From positions 1 to 37,618 of IMG/VR virus record IMGVR_UViG_3300041964_000171: DNA of 37,618 nucleotides; one strand, given 5' to 3'. The translations under genes and the position numbers were made by a program. The stretch is from a virus. Below, piece after piece: positions 1 through 7,800 of the stretch (its first letter is position 1; each line of letters starts with the position of its first letter). The notes under the pieces are model-generated. The model was given only the letters and a program-made list of their open reading frames with translations. It ran no database searches and was not told the origin of the DNA.

Positions 1-96
1 GGGAGGGGGACCGCCGCGCAGCGGTGGTGGAGGGGCGCGCAGGGCGAAGCCCGAGCAGAAGCACCGGGCGCTCTAGCAGCCCTCATCTCCCCGTAG

Positions 97-127
97 CCCT
101 CATCCTGAGCCTGTCGAAGGACGAGGG
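97..127. repeat. REP-like intergenic inverted repeat
   Basis: An imperfect palindrome with arms CCCTCATCCT and AGGACGAGGG around an 11-base centre (GAGCCTGTCGA). Elements of this type are common between genes in GC-rich proteobacteria, including Caulobacterales (recollection, not a search). It lies outside the coding sequence and supports this end being host chromosome rather than phage. Confidence 0.6.
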
Positions 128-163
128 CGGCCCCGCCGCTTAGCCCGCCCCCTCGCCCGCACT

Positions 164-298
164 CTACCCCTCCGGCTCCGGCTCCCGCGCCGCCGCGGCC
201 GGCGCCTTTCGCCGCCGCAGATTCGCCCTGAGCGCGCTCGCCAGCCGCGCCTCGCGCGCGCTGGGCGCCGGCTTCGCCGCCTTCGGGTCCTCGGCCAT
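164..298 (-). CDS. Small basic hypothetical protein (44 aa)
   Basis: A 44-residue protein starting MAEDPKAA, with a charged Arg/Lys/Ala core (ANLRRRKA near residues 25-32) and a Glu/Pro-rich tail. It has no signal peptide or membrane segment. I recognise the type: short conserved alphaproteobacterial ORFs containing ALRANLRRRK are widespread, but their function is not known to me. The start is the first ATG after a stretch with no convincing coding sequence. A much longer frame continuing upstream to 922 is only the antisense of the tRNA. Probably a host gene. Confidence 0.55.
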   Translation of the reverse strand: MAEDPKAAKPAPSAREARLASALRANLRRRKAPAAAAREPEPEG

Positions 299-394
299 CC
301 CGTTTCGATGCAAAGACGCCGTGCGCGCGTCAAGCATCGACGCCATCGTCCGCCCGGCATAGCCTGGGGTGCTCGACCGTGGCATCCTCACGCC

Positions 395-622
395 ATGAAG
401 CTGCCCCGCTATGGCTGGTTCTGGGCCGAGGTCGTGGCATGCGTGTACTTCGGTACGCGTGTCGCTCTGACGTTCGGCGACGACCTGAGCGACAGGGGCA
501 CGCTGCTCCGCCTTGCTCTGCACGCTCTGCTCTGCGCCATCTTTGCGCGCTCCGTCGTGCGACGGCTGCGGAAGCACAACGCCGAAAGGGATCACGCCGA
601 GAGAAGCGCCCCGCCCACGTGA
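395..622 (+). CDS. Small two-helix membrane protein, hypothetical
   Basis: 75 residues with two likely membrane segments (about residues 7-27, WFWAEVVACVYFG..., and 40-55, LALHALLCAIFA) and a basic C-terminal tail (VVRRLRKHN). The start at 395 places the first helix directly after a short basic N-terminus. No strong Shine-Dalgarno is visible, so the start is tentative. No family is recognised. It is divergent from the 44-aa gene at 164-298 and sits upstream of the tRNA, so it is probably a host gene. Confidence 0.45.
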   Translation: MKLPRYGWFWAEVVACVYFGTRVALTFGDDLSDRGTLLRLALHALLCAIFARSVVRRLRKHNAERDHAERSAPPT

Positions 623-801
623 TCGGCGCAGCCGCGCCCGCGCCCAGGGTCGCCACCGGCGAGGTTGAGGATACGCCCGATGACCCGTCCAGGTGCATGG
701 GGCCGTCCCGTGTTCCAGGCCCAGGAATCGGACTGGGACATACCGACCGCCCGCCGCCCCTTCCCCCGCCCGCGCACGTCCGCTATAGGCCCGCCCCTGT
801 T

Positions 802-876
<75 letters not shown>

Positions 877-997
877 GCCCTCTCTTACATTTCAACGGGT
901 GAGCAGGGAGACCGCATCCCACGCCCCACCTCTGCGACCGTGAACGCCCGGCGAACGCTCGTGAGTCGTTCCGATGTGGCCGAGCGGCGGCCCGTTC

Positions 998-1801
998 CTA
1001 GTCCCGCGGCCGCATCACCAGCCAGGGCGTCGGCGAGACCCGCCATTCCCAGACGACCAGGAGGCGGTCCAGGTGGCCCAATTCCGAGAACCACGCCGGC
1101 AGCGGCGTCGCCTTGGGCCCCTCGGTGATGTGCTCGACGTCGTGAGTGGGGCTGAACCTGCTCGTGAGGCGTTCGATCACGCCGGGGCGCTCATGCTCGT
1201 GCGTCTCCACGATCACCGTCATGGCGCGCAGGGCCGGAAAGGCGTCGGGGTCCAGCAGCTCGTTCTCCGCGCCCTCCGCGTCGATGAAGACCAGCGTGCG
1301 GCGCTCGGCGAAGCGGGCGAAGTCCGCCCCCTCGAACAGCCCCCGCACCTGGACGCGCTCCGCCACCCCATTCTCGCGGGCCAGGTCCGCACAGGCCTCC
1401 CTGGCCTTGGGGTCCACATCGTAGGCGTGGACCTCAACCTCGGGCAGGAGCCGCGCCAGCCCCACGGCGTAGAAGCCCTCGGCGCAGCCGATGTCGATCA
1501 CCGCCTCCAGGCCGCTTCCGACCAGGCCCAGAATGGTCGGGTGAAGCTCGGACTCGTAGGAGCCCAGCAGGCGCGGGGCGAGAGCGCCCGCGGTCGCGTA
1601 GCGCCGGTAGGTCATCCCGGCGAAAGGCCCGTTCAGGACCACGGGGCCCTCCCGCTCGAGGAGGGTGTTGGCGATCAGGTTGGACCGCCACCTCGCCATG
1701 AGCTGCAGCGCGTGGGTGAGGTGCGCCCCCACGCTGGGATAGCGCCCCCGCTTCTGGACGGCCTGCTCCAGGGCGCCGGCGTAGTGATCGTTCAGGCGCA
1801 T
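998..1801 (-). CDS. Class I SAM-dependent methyltransferase
   Basis: An intact 267-residue ORF. Motif I is clear at residues 101-116 (VIDIGCAEGFYAVGLA), followed by the acidic strand-2 end AYDVD (126-130) and FIDAEGAE (172-179), the fold of small-molecule/glycan methyltransferases. The long N-terminal part (1-100) has no recognised domain. It is the last gene of a minus-strand series of glycosyltransferase and FkbM methyltransferase downstream of the lysis cassette, suggesting a role in modifying surface sugars (inference). No strong Shine-Dalgarno precedes ATG 1801, but an in-frame stop shortly upstream excludes a much longer start. Confidence 0.8.
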   Translation of the reverse strand: MRLNDHYAGALEQAVQKRGRYPSVGAHLTHALQLMARWRSNLIANTLLEREGPVVLNGPFAGMTYRRYATAGALAPRLLGSYESELHPTILGLVGSGLEAVIDIGCAEGFYAVGLARLLPEVEVHAYDVDPKAREACADLARENGVAERVQVRGLFEGADFARFAERRTLVFIDAEGAENELLDPDAFPALRAMTVIVETHEHERPGVIERLTSRFSPTHDVEHITEGPKATPLPAWFSELGHLDRLLVVWEWRVSPTPWLVMRPRD

Positions 1802-1951
1802 CTTCGTGCCGCCGGCGGTCGCGCCGCGGGCGCCGGGGCTGACGGCCCTCCGGCCTCATCTCGCGAGCTGTGCCCTTCGGCGCAATCCAGGTCCATGACA
1901 GGGGAATAGTGAACCCTGGCGCCCGTCGCCAGCCGAGCGGCGCGCGTCCGC

Positions 1952-3631
1952 CTATTCCGGCAGCCAGTCCAGCAGGCCCCAGCTTGGCCAGCCACATGAG
2001 GCTGAGCTGGATCTCGTGGGCGCGCCCGGGGAAGTGCGCCAGGACCTCGGCGGGCGTGCGCGCTTCGCCCTGCCCGACCAGCTCCAGGATGCGGCGGAGC
2101 TCGGCCGGGCTGGCGCGCCACATCGCCCCGAAGGTGTCCAGCTTGACGGTGAGCGCGCGCTGGAGGTCCGGCTCGCCCACGCCTTCGCGCACCCGCAGCT
2201 GCGTGGAGCGCGACATCACCTGGGAGGCGAAGCCCGCGAAGTCGCGGTAGGGATCGCCCTTCACCGGGTTGCCCAGCGGTCTCGGCGGCGCGGGCGGGGC
2301 CGCGGCCCGGATCGCCGCCAGCTCGTCCAGCAGCGCCTGGATCCGGCCCACCACCACCGGCCAGTCGAAGGTCTCGGCCACGCGGCGGCGGCCCGCGGCG
2401 CCCATCCGCTTGCGGAGCTCAGGGGAGGCGATCAGCTTCCGCAGCGCTCCGGCGGCCCGGCCGACGTTCACCGCCGTGTGCTGGGCCACATAGGCGGCGT
2501 AGGCCTGGTAGCTGTCGATGACGAGGCTGTGGCGGCCCGCGAAGACGCGTCCGGGCCCGCCCGGCGCCCCGCCCAGCGTGGGCGCCAGAAACCCCTCCTG
2601 CCCGTCCCGGACGGTGTAGCGGTAGCCGTCCCAGTCGCTGACGACCACGGGCAGCCCCGCGGCCATGGCCTCCAGCGGGGTGATCCCGAAGGTCTCCTGG
2701 ATGTTGTCCACCAGCGACAGGAAGATGTCGGCCGCGGCCCACAGCCGCCCCAGGCGTTCGCGGTCGTTGCCGTCGAGGAAATGCACGACGGCCGAAGGCG
2801 CATAGGCCCGGGCCGCCTCTTCGAAGCGCGCGCGGTCGGCCGGGTCGGGGAACCAGCCCGCCAGGACGAAATGGACGCGCCGGCCGGGCGCGTCCTCCGC
2901 CGCGCCTCGGGCGGCCTCCTCCACCGCCCGAAACATCGGCTGGGGGAAGGCCTTCTCGAAGAAGGACAGCCGGCCCACCCACAGCACCAGGGCGTCGTCG
3001 GCCCGATCCCCAGCGCCCTGCGCTCGGCCGCGCGGACCTCGGGGCGGTCGGCCACCGCCTGGAGCCGGAGAGCTTCACGCCCAGCGGGATCAGGGGCAGC
3101 TGCGGGCGGGTGCGCTCCGCCCCGCCGAAACGGCCCGACAGATAGTCCGCCCATTCGTCGAACATCTGGGTGAGCGCGGTCTGGACCGCCGGCGAGGTGC
3201 AGATCAGCGCGTCCCATGGCTGAAGGGGCGCCACGGCGTGCATGGCCACGCGTTCGCGCAGGGCCGGAGGGGCCACGGTGTGGATCATGCCTACCAGGCT
3301 GAAGGCGGCGTCCCCCAGGGTGGATCGGCGGAGCCACGCCAGGTCGGTCAGGTCGGCCTTGCCGCGCAGGAGCGTTCCGGCCTCGGCGGCCGTGCGCTGG
3401 TCCATGATGTCGCCCGCGACCAGCCGGGTTTTCGAGGGCGTGGCCGCCCAGCAGTCCCGCGGCGAGATCCTCGCTCCGGATCGGCTTGTGCGTAAGCACG
3501 TCCAGCCGCTCGAAGCCGCCGTGCCGGGCCAGCGCCTGGATCAGGTCGAGGTTGGCCACGTCCTTTCCGAACGGGTTCCGCCCGACCCCGGTCGCGCCGC
3601 CAGGATGGTAGATCGCAAGCCGTGACGCCAC
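1952..3631 (-). pseudogene. GT4-type glycosyltransferase, frameshifted
   Basis: Three minus-strand frames join into one glycosyltransferase group 1 protein of about 550 residues. The N-terminal part starts at GTG 3631 with a Rossmann-like start (RLAIYHPGG...). The middle lies between about 3405 and 3000. The C-terminal GT4 half begins near 2987 (GRLSFFEKAF) and contains the family E-x7-E motif (ETFGITPLE) used for nucleotide-sugar binding. A last one-base shift in a G run near 1970 restores a natural end, LLDWLPE, at 1952. Because the frame jumps occur in an otherwise well-conserved sequence, consensus errors are as likely as decay. It lies between two methyltransferase genes, consistent with a glycan-modification cluster. 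Confidence 0.75.
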
Positions 3632-3697
3632 GAGGCCCCGAGGTCGACCGAAGGCGTGCTCGATAGACCTGGGCCTCGGGCGGCAAAGAGCCGTGCG

Positions 3698-3775
3698 CCC
3701 CCGAGTCCAGCCGGTTCGGCGACGGGATGCGCGCCTTTAGCGGCTCCGGGGCGTCGGCGATCGCCGGTCGCGCTG
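3698..3775 (-). repeat. Degenerate copy of the holin gene 3' end
   Basis: Read on the minus strand, this stretch encodes DAPEPLKARIPSPNRLD, closely matching the C-terminus of the holin at 4765 (DAPEPAKDRRRIPLPNWLD). The two copies lie on either side of the FkbM methyltransferase gene in the same orientation. The similarity is visible in the DNA too, with gaps. It looks like a leftover of a duplication or recombination that placed the methyltransferase here. Confidence 0.55.
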
Positions 3776-3788
3776 CGACCGCCGGGGC

Positions 3789-4631
3789 CTAATAGCCGAA
3801 CCGTTTCAGGTAGCCGTAATGCGAGAGCGGGAACTCCCAGGGCGGCTGCGGCGGGGGCGAGCTCACCTGGGAAAGGCTCCATCTGTTTTCGGCCCCGCAG
3901 GGAGGGCGACGAAGTTGACGTCGCCCCTGGTCTTCCTCGGGGGCCAAGCCGCAGGTTTGCGGTGAGCCACGCTGGCGAACGGCGTCCAGAACCAGTGCAG
4001 CGTGTAATCGGCGTCGGCCATGGTCTTCATCGCGGCGAACACGGCCTCGGGCGTTTTCGTCGCCGGCCTCGATGAGCCAGACCGGCCGCACCGTCTCGAT
4101 GAGGCGTGACGCGCCCTTCAGGACCTCGCTCTCGAAGCCCTCCACATCGAGCTTGACGAACAGGGTGTCGTCGGGCGCCACCTCGTCCAGGGTGCACATG
4201 CGGACCGCCTCTGTCGGCAGATCGGCGTTCAGGTGCATGCCCAGCGTGCCGAAGTTGGTGGTGGTCGCCAGGGAGGAACTGGGAAACTCGGCCAGACCCC
4301 GCTCCGCGCCCGCCGCGGCGTGCAGAACCTCGACGTTGTACAGCTGGTTGTTCAGGGCGTTGGCCGCGAGCACGCCGGCCAGGCCCCGGTGCGCTTCGAT
4401 GGCTATGACCTTGGTGCGACGTCCGGCGGCGGCCACGGGCAGCGCGATCGCGCCGATATTCGCCCCCACGTCGACGTAGGCGCCCGGAGCCGCCGCCCCG
4501 CGAAGGTGGTCGACGACGAACTCCACCTCAGGCCGGGCGAACTCGCCGTAGGTTCGGAGAGACTCGCCGACCGCGGTGTCCCCTTCCGGGAAGAGGAAGG
4601 TGAGGTTGTAGGCTCGGGTGATGTCCAGCAC
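3789..4631 (-). CDS. FkbM-family methyltransferase, C-terminus frameshifted
   Basis: The first ~200 residues are a typical FkbM methyltransferase: SAM motif YVDVGANIGAIALP, an EAHRG acidic segment, and FVKLDVEGFESEVLKGA, the family hallmark. These enzymes O-methylate sugars or other small substrates. The likely start is GTG 4631 (VLDITRAYN...), preceded by AGAAGG only 3 bases away, so it is uncertain; an ATG at 4736 gives an Arg-rich extension that looks non-native. After LIEAGDENAR one extra base shifts the frame. Reading around it gives AVFAAMKTMADADYTLHWFW and RGDVNFVALP, which fits the family, before the frame returns to end SHYGYLKRFGY. It is flanked by two copies of the holin 3' end. 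Confidence 0.75.
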   Translation of the reverse strand: MLDITRAYNLTFLFPEGDTAVGESLRTYGEFARPEVEFVVDHLRGAAAPGAYVDVGANIGAIALPVAAAGRRTKVIAIEAHRGLAGVLAANALNNQLYNVEVLHAAAGAERGLAEFPSSSLATTTNFGTLGMHLNADLPTEAVRMCTLDEVAPDDTLFVKLDVEGFESEVLKGASRLIETVRPVWLIEAGDENARGRVRRDEDHGRRRLHAALVLDAVRQRGSPQTCGLAPEEDQGRRQLRRPPCGAENRWSLSQVSSPPPQPPWEFPLSHYGYLKRFGY

Positions 4632-4764
4632 GCGCCTTCTATACGCAAGGCCGACCCCGTCCGAAACCGGCAGGCGACGGCGCCTCGCGCGGGCCCGCCC
4701 GTTCGCATCACCGACGCCGGCGCCCGGCCGGGTCACCCCCTCCGGCGCCCGGCCGCCGCGGGCC

Positions 4765-5334
4765 TCAGTCGAGCCAGTTCGGCAGGGGGATGCGGCGCCG
4801 ATCCTTCGCAGGCTCCGGCGCGTCCTCCTCGATGGCCGCGGGGCTGACCGCGGGGCTCGAGGACTGCACCGGCTGCGGGCCCGGCACGGCGATCACCGGC
4901 GTCAGCACCTTGCCGCCGACCGAGGTGGCCACGCCCCTGCCCTTCTCATAGCTGCGCTGCACGCCCAGCCCCAGCATGCCCAGGATGATGGGGTAGCTGG
5001 CCTCCGCCGATAGCGCCGGCGCCGTCAGGTCCCGGCCCGCCAGCGCGGCCAGCCAGTTCAGCAGGGGCGCCAGCATCCAGGTCCAGGCCAGCGTCATGGC
5101 GCAGACCCAGCCGATGGCCGGCCGCCAGCCCGCGACGAACAGGTTGGCGTGCCGGGCCGCCTCCCTGTTGACCTCCATCCGCCCCGCCGGCAGCGCCGAC
5201 GCGCGCGCATCCGCCTTGTCGGCGAGCTCCGCCATGCGGACCTGGAACTCCGCCTGCTTCTCCGGGTCGGGGATGATCTGGCGGACGGTCTCGCCGATCT
5301 CGTGGATCAGGTCGCCCAGGATCGCAATTCCCAT
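4765..5334 (-). CDS. Three-helix phage holin (GTA/3TM holin type)
   Basis: 189 residues. The N-terminus is soluble and charged (residues 1-65), followed by hydrophobic segments around 68-90 (WRPAIGWVCAMTLAWTWM), 90-105 (LAPLLNWLAALAG) and 113-125 (YPIILGMLGLGV), then a Pro/Ala-rich charged tail. WRPxxGW plus this helix spacing matches the 3TM holins of phages and gene transfer agents. It would permeabilise the inner membrane and release the lysozyme encoded just upstream. Its ATG overlaps the lysozyme stop (ATGA), indicating translational coupling. A degraded copy of its last ~20 codons lies at 3698-3775. Confidence 0.8.
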   Translation of the reverse strand: MGIAILGDLIHEIGETVRQIIPDPEKQAEFQVRMAELADKADARASALPAGRMEVNREAARHANLFVAGWRPAIGWVCAMTLAWTWMLAPLLNWLAALAGRDLTAPALSAEASYPIILGMLGLGVQRSYEKGRGVATSVGGKVLTPVIAVPGPQPVQSSSPAVSPAAIEEDAPEPAKDRRRIPLPNWLD

Positions 5335-5759
5335 CAGCCTTCCCTCATCATCCTGGCCAGGCGGTCGGCCCGCCCCTTGACCTGGCGCGCCCATTTGCTG
5401 GCCAGCATCCCGCGCGACGCGCCCTCCCAATCCCCGGCGCGGACCTTGGCCAGGGTGTTGCGGAACCCCAAGAGGCCGGTCACGCCGAGGTTGAAGGCCA
5501 TGTTGATGATCACCCGCCGGCGCACGGGATCCAGCTCGCGCCACCAGGGCGCGCGGCGGTCCAGCTCCGCGACCGTGCGGGTCACGTCGTTGATCAGCAG
5601 GTGTTCGATCTCGTCGGGCGAGAGCCTGCCGCCCCTGCGCTTGTCGATCAGCCGGCCCACGCCGATCGTCCAGTAGCCCAGGCTGTCCTGGTAGGCGTTC
5701 GGGACCACGCCCTCGTCGCGGATCAGCTCGGCCAGCAGCAGTTCGTTGGCGTCGCTCAT
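5334..5759 (-). CDS. Phage lysozyme, glycoside hydrolase family 24
   Basis: 141 residues covering the complete T4-lysozyme-like (GH24) domain. The catalytic triad is visible with exact T4 spacing: Glu16 (RDEG), Asp25 (AYQDS) and Thr31 (YWTIGVG). The conserved C-terminal part (INMAFNLGVTGLLGFRNT) follows. It cleaves peptidoglycan glycan strands at the end of infection. There is no signal sequence, so it depends on a holin, which is encoded immediately downstream. Start and stop both overlap neighbours as ATGA, making a tight three-gene lysis cassette with the coiled-coil membrane gene upstream. Confidence 0.93.
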   Translation of the reverse strand: MSDANELLLAELIRDEGVVPNAYQDSLGYWTIGVGRLIDKRRGGRLSPDEIEHLLINDVTRTVAELDRRAPWWRELDPVRRRVIINMAFNLGVTGLLGFRNTLAKVRAGDWEGASRGMLASKWARQVKGRADRLARMMREG

Positions 5760-6169
5760 CGGTCGCCCTCCCTGTTGGGGAATTCGTAGACGGAGCCGGC
5801 GCGGCCCTGGGCCAGGTTGGCCAGCTGGCGCTGCAGCGAGTGCATGTCGCGCTGCAGGCTCTCGACCGCGGCCTTCTGCTGCCCGTGCTGGACGCGCGAT
5901 TCCGCGCCCTGGCGGATCACCTCGTCGCGGAGCGCGCGCGCGTCCGCGTGCTCGGCCTCCAGGTGCTTCAGGCGCTCGTTGATCGTGGCCCGGTCCGTCT
6001 GCGAGGTGTCGGTGAAGCCGTCGAAGGCGTCCATCCGCCTCTCCAGGCGGTCCATGGACTTGGTCAGGGTCGTCATGGCGTTGCGCACCACGCCCACGAA
6101 CACGCCCCCGCCCACGAGATAGGCGCCGATCGTGACCACGATGCCGAGCCATCCGGAAGGCTCCGTCAT
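5756..6169 (-). CDS. Membrane-anchored coiled-coil protein of the lysis cassette
   Basis: 137 residues: one N-terminal membrane segment (about 7-28, WLGIVVTIGAYLVGGGVFVGVV) and a long charged helix (about 35-125) with heptad-like spacing (SMDRLERRMDAF, LKHLEAEHADARALRDE, VESLQRDMHSLQRQL), predicted coiled coil. Its ATGA overlap with the lysozyme gene places it in the lysis operon. Topology and position fit an i-spanin-like or holin-accessory protein, but no second spanin (lipoprotein) is seen, so the role is inference. Confidence 0.7.
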   Translation of the reverse strand: MTEPSGWLGIVVTIGAYLVGGGVFVGVVRNAMTTLTKSMDRLERRMDAFDGFTDTSQTDRATINERLKHLEAEHADARALRDEVIRQGAESRVQHGQQKAAVESLQRDMHSLQRQLANLAQGRAGSVYEFPNREGDR

Positions 6170-6222
6170 CGGACCGCCCCCGCCCGCCGGCGCGCCGCCG
6201 GCCCTCCGTCGAACACGGCCAT
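6166..6222 (-). CDS. 18-residue leader peptide upstream of the lysis genes
   Basis: A mini-ORF, MAVFDGGPAARRRAGAVR, with a textbook Shine-Dalgarno (AAGGAG, 6 bases before ATG). Its TGA overlaps the ATG of the coiled-coil gene (ATGA). It is too short to be a domain. It may act as a translational leader that delivers ribosomes to the lysis operon, or be the remnant of a longer gene. Confidence 0.45.
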   Translation of the reverse strand: MAVFDGGPAARRRAGAVR

Positions 6223-6296
6223 GCGGTCTCCTTTTCGAGGTGCGGGGATCAGGGACGGGCCGCGGGGTCGCCGCCGCGCCTGGACCTGTCCGGAAT

Positions 6297-6323
6297 GAGA
6301 AAGGGCGGCCCCTAGGACCGCCC
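6297..6323 (-). terminator. Probable rho-independent terminator upstream of lysis cassette
   Basis: GGGCGG (6303-6308) pairs with CCGCCC (6318-6323), with a partly paired loop CCCCTAGGA. On the minus strand the stem is followed by TTTCTC, a weak U-tract. It would stop leftward transcription from the effector region before the lysis genes, implying these have their own promoter between 6222 and 6297. Confidence 0.45.
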
Positions 6324-6372
6324 GTCGTGCTGCTTCAATGTCGAGGAGCGCGCCGCGCGGGCTTGCCCGCAC

Positions 6373-6387
6373 GTTCCGGTTGTGTTC
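6373..6387 (+). promoter_or_regulatory. LexA (SOS) box, alphaproteobacterial type
   Basis: GTTC-CGGTTGT-GTTC is a perfect GTTC-N7-GTTC direct repeat, the established LexA operator of alphaproteobacteria. A -35-like TTGCCC (6363-6368) and a -10-like TCTGGT (6386-6391) are 17 bases apart, so the box lies within the promoter. The ATG of the gene at 6417 is 29 bases downstream. The surrounding ~30 bases closely resemble the promoter at 8002-8030. Confidence 0.8.
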
Positions 6388-6416
6388 TGGTCCGGGGACT
6401 CGCTGGAGACCCCGAG

Positions 6417-6956
6417 ATGAAGCTCCCGCCCCGCTACCTGGGCGTCGCCGCCGCCGTCGGCCTGGTCCTGGGCGGGGTGGTCGCGGCGAGACTCTTCGGC
6501 TTGGTCGGCGGGACAAGCGATCAGGACTGCATTCGACCAACCGACGCAGAGTTCGGGCGGCACCCTCTGGGAGCCCGGCTCGGCCCTGAGGTGTTCCTCA
6601 AGGATAGAGCCCCGACCAACACCTGCCGGACGCCCTCGGACCTCGGCGAGAGCTGCGGCTTTCAGGGCGAAGACGGCCTGGCTTACCACCTCATCGACGG
6701 ATTTGTTCTCAACAAGGAGCTGAGCCTGGCCCCGCGCCAGGCCACGCGAGGGCCGCTCGGGATCACGCGAGACAGCCGGCTGGAGACCGTCCGGCGACGT
6801 CTGGACCGAATGGGCGCGGACCCGCGAGCCTCGGCCGAGGACGGGGCCACCCACCTGATCAGCTCGCTTTGCGAGCCCACGGAAAGCAGCTGGTTCACGA
6901 TCAAGTTCGACGCCGCCGGAAAGGCGCGAGCCGTCGAACTCAGCTCACAGATCTAA
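6417..6956 (+). CDS. SOS-controlled membrane-anchored/periplasmic protein, unknown family
   Basis: 179 residues. The N-terminus is a signal anchor (residues 8-29, LGVAAAVGLVLGGVVAARLFGL) followed by a soluble domain with five Cys (DQDC, NTCR, ESCGF, SSLCEP and others), suggesting an exported disulphide-containing domain. No family recognised. It lies on the plus strand, opposite to the phage operon, directly behind a perfect LexA box, so it should be derepressed on DNA damage together with prophage induction. It adjoins the lysis genes. Possible roles are immunity against a wall hydrolase or lysis timing (inference). Part of its 3' end is duplicated at 12190-12286. Confidence 0.7.
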   Translation: MKLPPRYLGVAAAVGLVLGGVVAARLFGLVGGTSDQDCIRPTDAEFGRHPLGARLGPEVFLKDRAPTNTCRTPSDLGESCGFQGEDGLAYHLIDGFVLNKELSLAPRQATRGPLGITRDSRLETVRRRLDRMGADPRASAEDGATHLISSLCEPTESSWFTIKFDAAGKARAVELSSQI

Positions 6957-6976
6957 GGCGGCGGAGGCCGCTCGCC

Positions 6977-7324
6977 TCAGCGTTCGAAGCCGATCGCCGA
7001 GATCAGCGTCTCGTTGTCGTCCTCTTCGGAAACCCAGGTCCTCTTCCGGACGCCATGAAGCTCTCGCAACGAATGCTGCAGGGCTTTCCGGACGAATGTG
7101 GGATCGAGAGGGCGCGTCTCGTCATCGGTCATCCACACGGCGCGCCCATCGGTGTGGACCCGGAGGCTCAACCCCGACGCGGTGATCGCCCGAAGGCGTA
7201 ACGGGTCGACGTCGTTCGGCTCGATGCCGCGACACGCGTGAGCCCTGTCCCTGTATATCGCGACGTCGCCCGGCTCCTCCTGCCGGATGTTGTCGTTCAG
7301 GAGGACGATCTCCTCCATGTTCAT
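6977..7324 (-). CDS. Immunity-like hypothetical protein (intact copy)
   Basis: 115 residues starting MNMEEIVLLND, with a strong Shine-Dalgarno (GGAGGAA, 8 bases upstream) that decides the start over a longer frame to 7360. Recognisable features are NIRQEEPGDVAIYRDR, ACRGIEPNDVD and the C-terminal ETLISAIGF. Small soluble proteins with this layout (EEPADV...FRDR...ACR.IE...IAYIGF) are, from memory, common next to toxins of Rhs/polymorphic systems; the immunity role is inference. It is convergent with the SOS gene at 6417. A frameshifted second copy is at 12304-12650 and partial remnants at 10570-10690 and possibly 7850-7950. No cognate toxin adjoins this copy. Confidence 0.65.
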   Translation of the reverse strand: MNMEEIVLLNDNIRQEEPGDVAIYRDRAHACRGIEPNDVDPLRLRAITASGLSLRVHTDGRAVWMTDDETRPLDPTFVRKALQHSLRELHGVRKRTWVSEEDDNETLISAIGFER

Positions 7325-7497
7325 CGGTGGGTTCCTCCCACGGAGGTCGGCATCGAGCACTCAATCTTACCGAGATCGTGCGCCGGGTGGGTACTCCCGG
7401 CGTCGCGCGACGAGGTGGTCGGCATCATCAACTGGGTTGTCGCCGGACCGTCCGCGACAGCGAACAGGCCAAGCACCCGGTAGCGATGGACGCGGTG

Positions 7498-7527
7498 TTA
7501 TCCACACCGTCCACAGACTCATCCACG
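7498..7527 (+). promoter_or_regulatory. DnaA-box-like cluster
   Basis: TTATCCACA at 7498-7506 is the canonical DnaA box. Two related motifs follow at near-helical spacing: CCGTCCACA (7508-7516) and CTCATCCAC (7519-7527). The surroundings are a gene-poor stretch. No replication gene is nearby, so a functional origin is not established; chance or regulation by DnaA is possible. Confidence 0.3.
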
Positions 7528-7599
7528 GCGGTCCCCAGATTGGCGGGGAGGTCTGCTGGACTCACTTGCCGAACCATCAGCAGCATGCCCTTGCGGCGG

Positions 7600-7800
7600 G
7601 GTGATTCGGGGTCGAGTGTGCCGCTCGACCCCGCTTCACTGTCCTTCAACGGGGACTCTTACGCTGGCGCGCCGCACGGACCGTGCGGGTGCACTGGGGG
7701 CTACCGCCGAGCCCCCTTCGTGCGCGGGACTCGGTGCAGACCTTGGGTACGAAACGTATCCCGCGCGTTACCAACGGTCACGCGAAAAGTCTGCAATCTG
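7600..7800. ncRNA. Candidate structured RNA or regulatory region
   Basis: Within the ~450-base gap 7325-7777 and just beyond it there are successive perfect hairpins: CGGGGTCGAG/CTCGACCCCG (7607-7633), CCGCACGG/CCGTGCGG (7672-7688) and GGGGGCT/AGCCCCC (7696-7716). Then comes a possible three-way junction: GCAGAC (7736-7741) pairs with GTCTGC (7789-7794), enclosing GGGTACG-AAA-CGTATCCC and CGCGT-ACC-AAC-GGT-ACGCG. No convincing ORF covers this block. No known RNA family is recognised and the strand cannot be assigned because perfect inverted repeats fold on both. It could also be a protein-binding region. Confidence 0.35.

Noticed and set aside
2016-3173. Long plus-strand ORFs (also 9645-10451, 11107-12102, 22491-23234, 24516-25586, 29788-30516, 32518-33687)
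   Set aside because: Each is antisense to a recognised minus-strand gene and reads as Arg/Gly/Ala/Pro-rich sequence caused by high GC at third positions.
6890-6920. GTTC ... GTTC pair within the SOS gene at 6893
   Set aside because: Spacing is 8, not 7, and it lies inside the coding sequence; the same applies to a GTTC-N8-GTTC near 14191.
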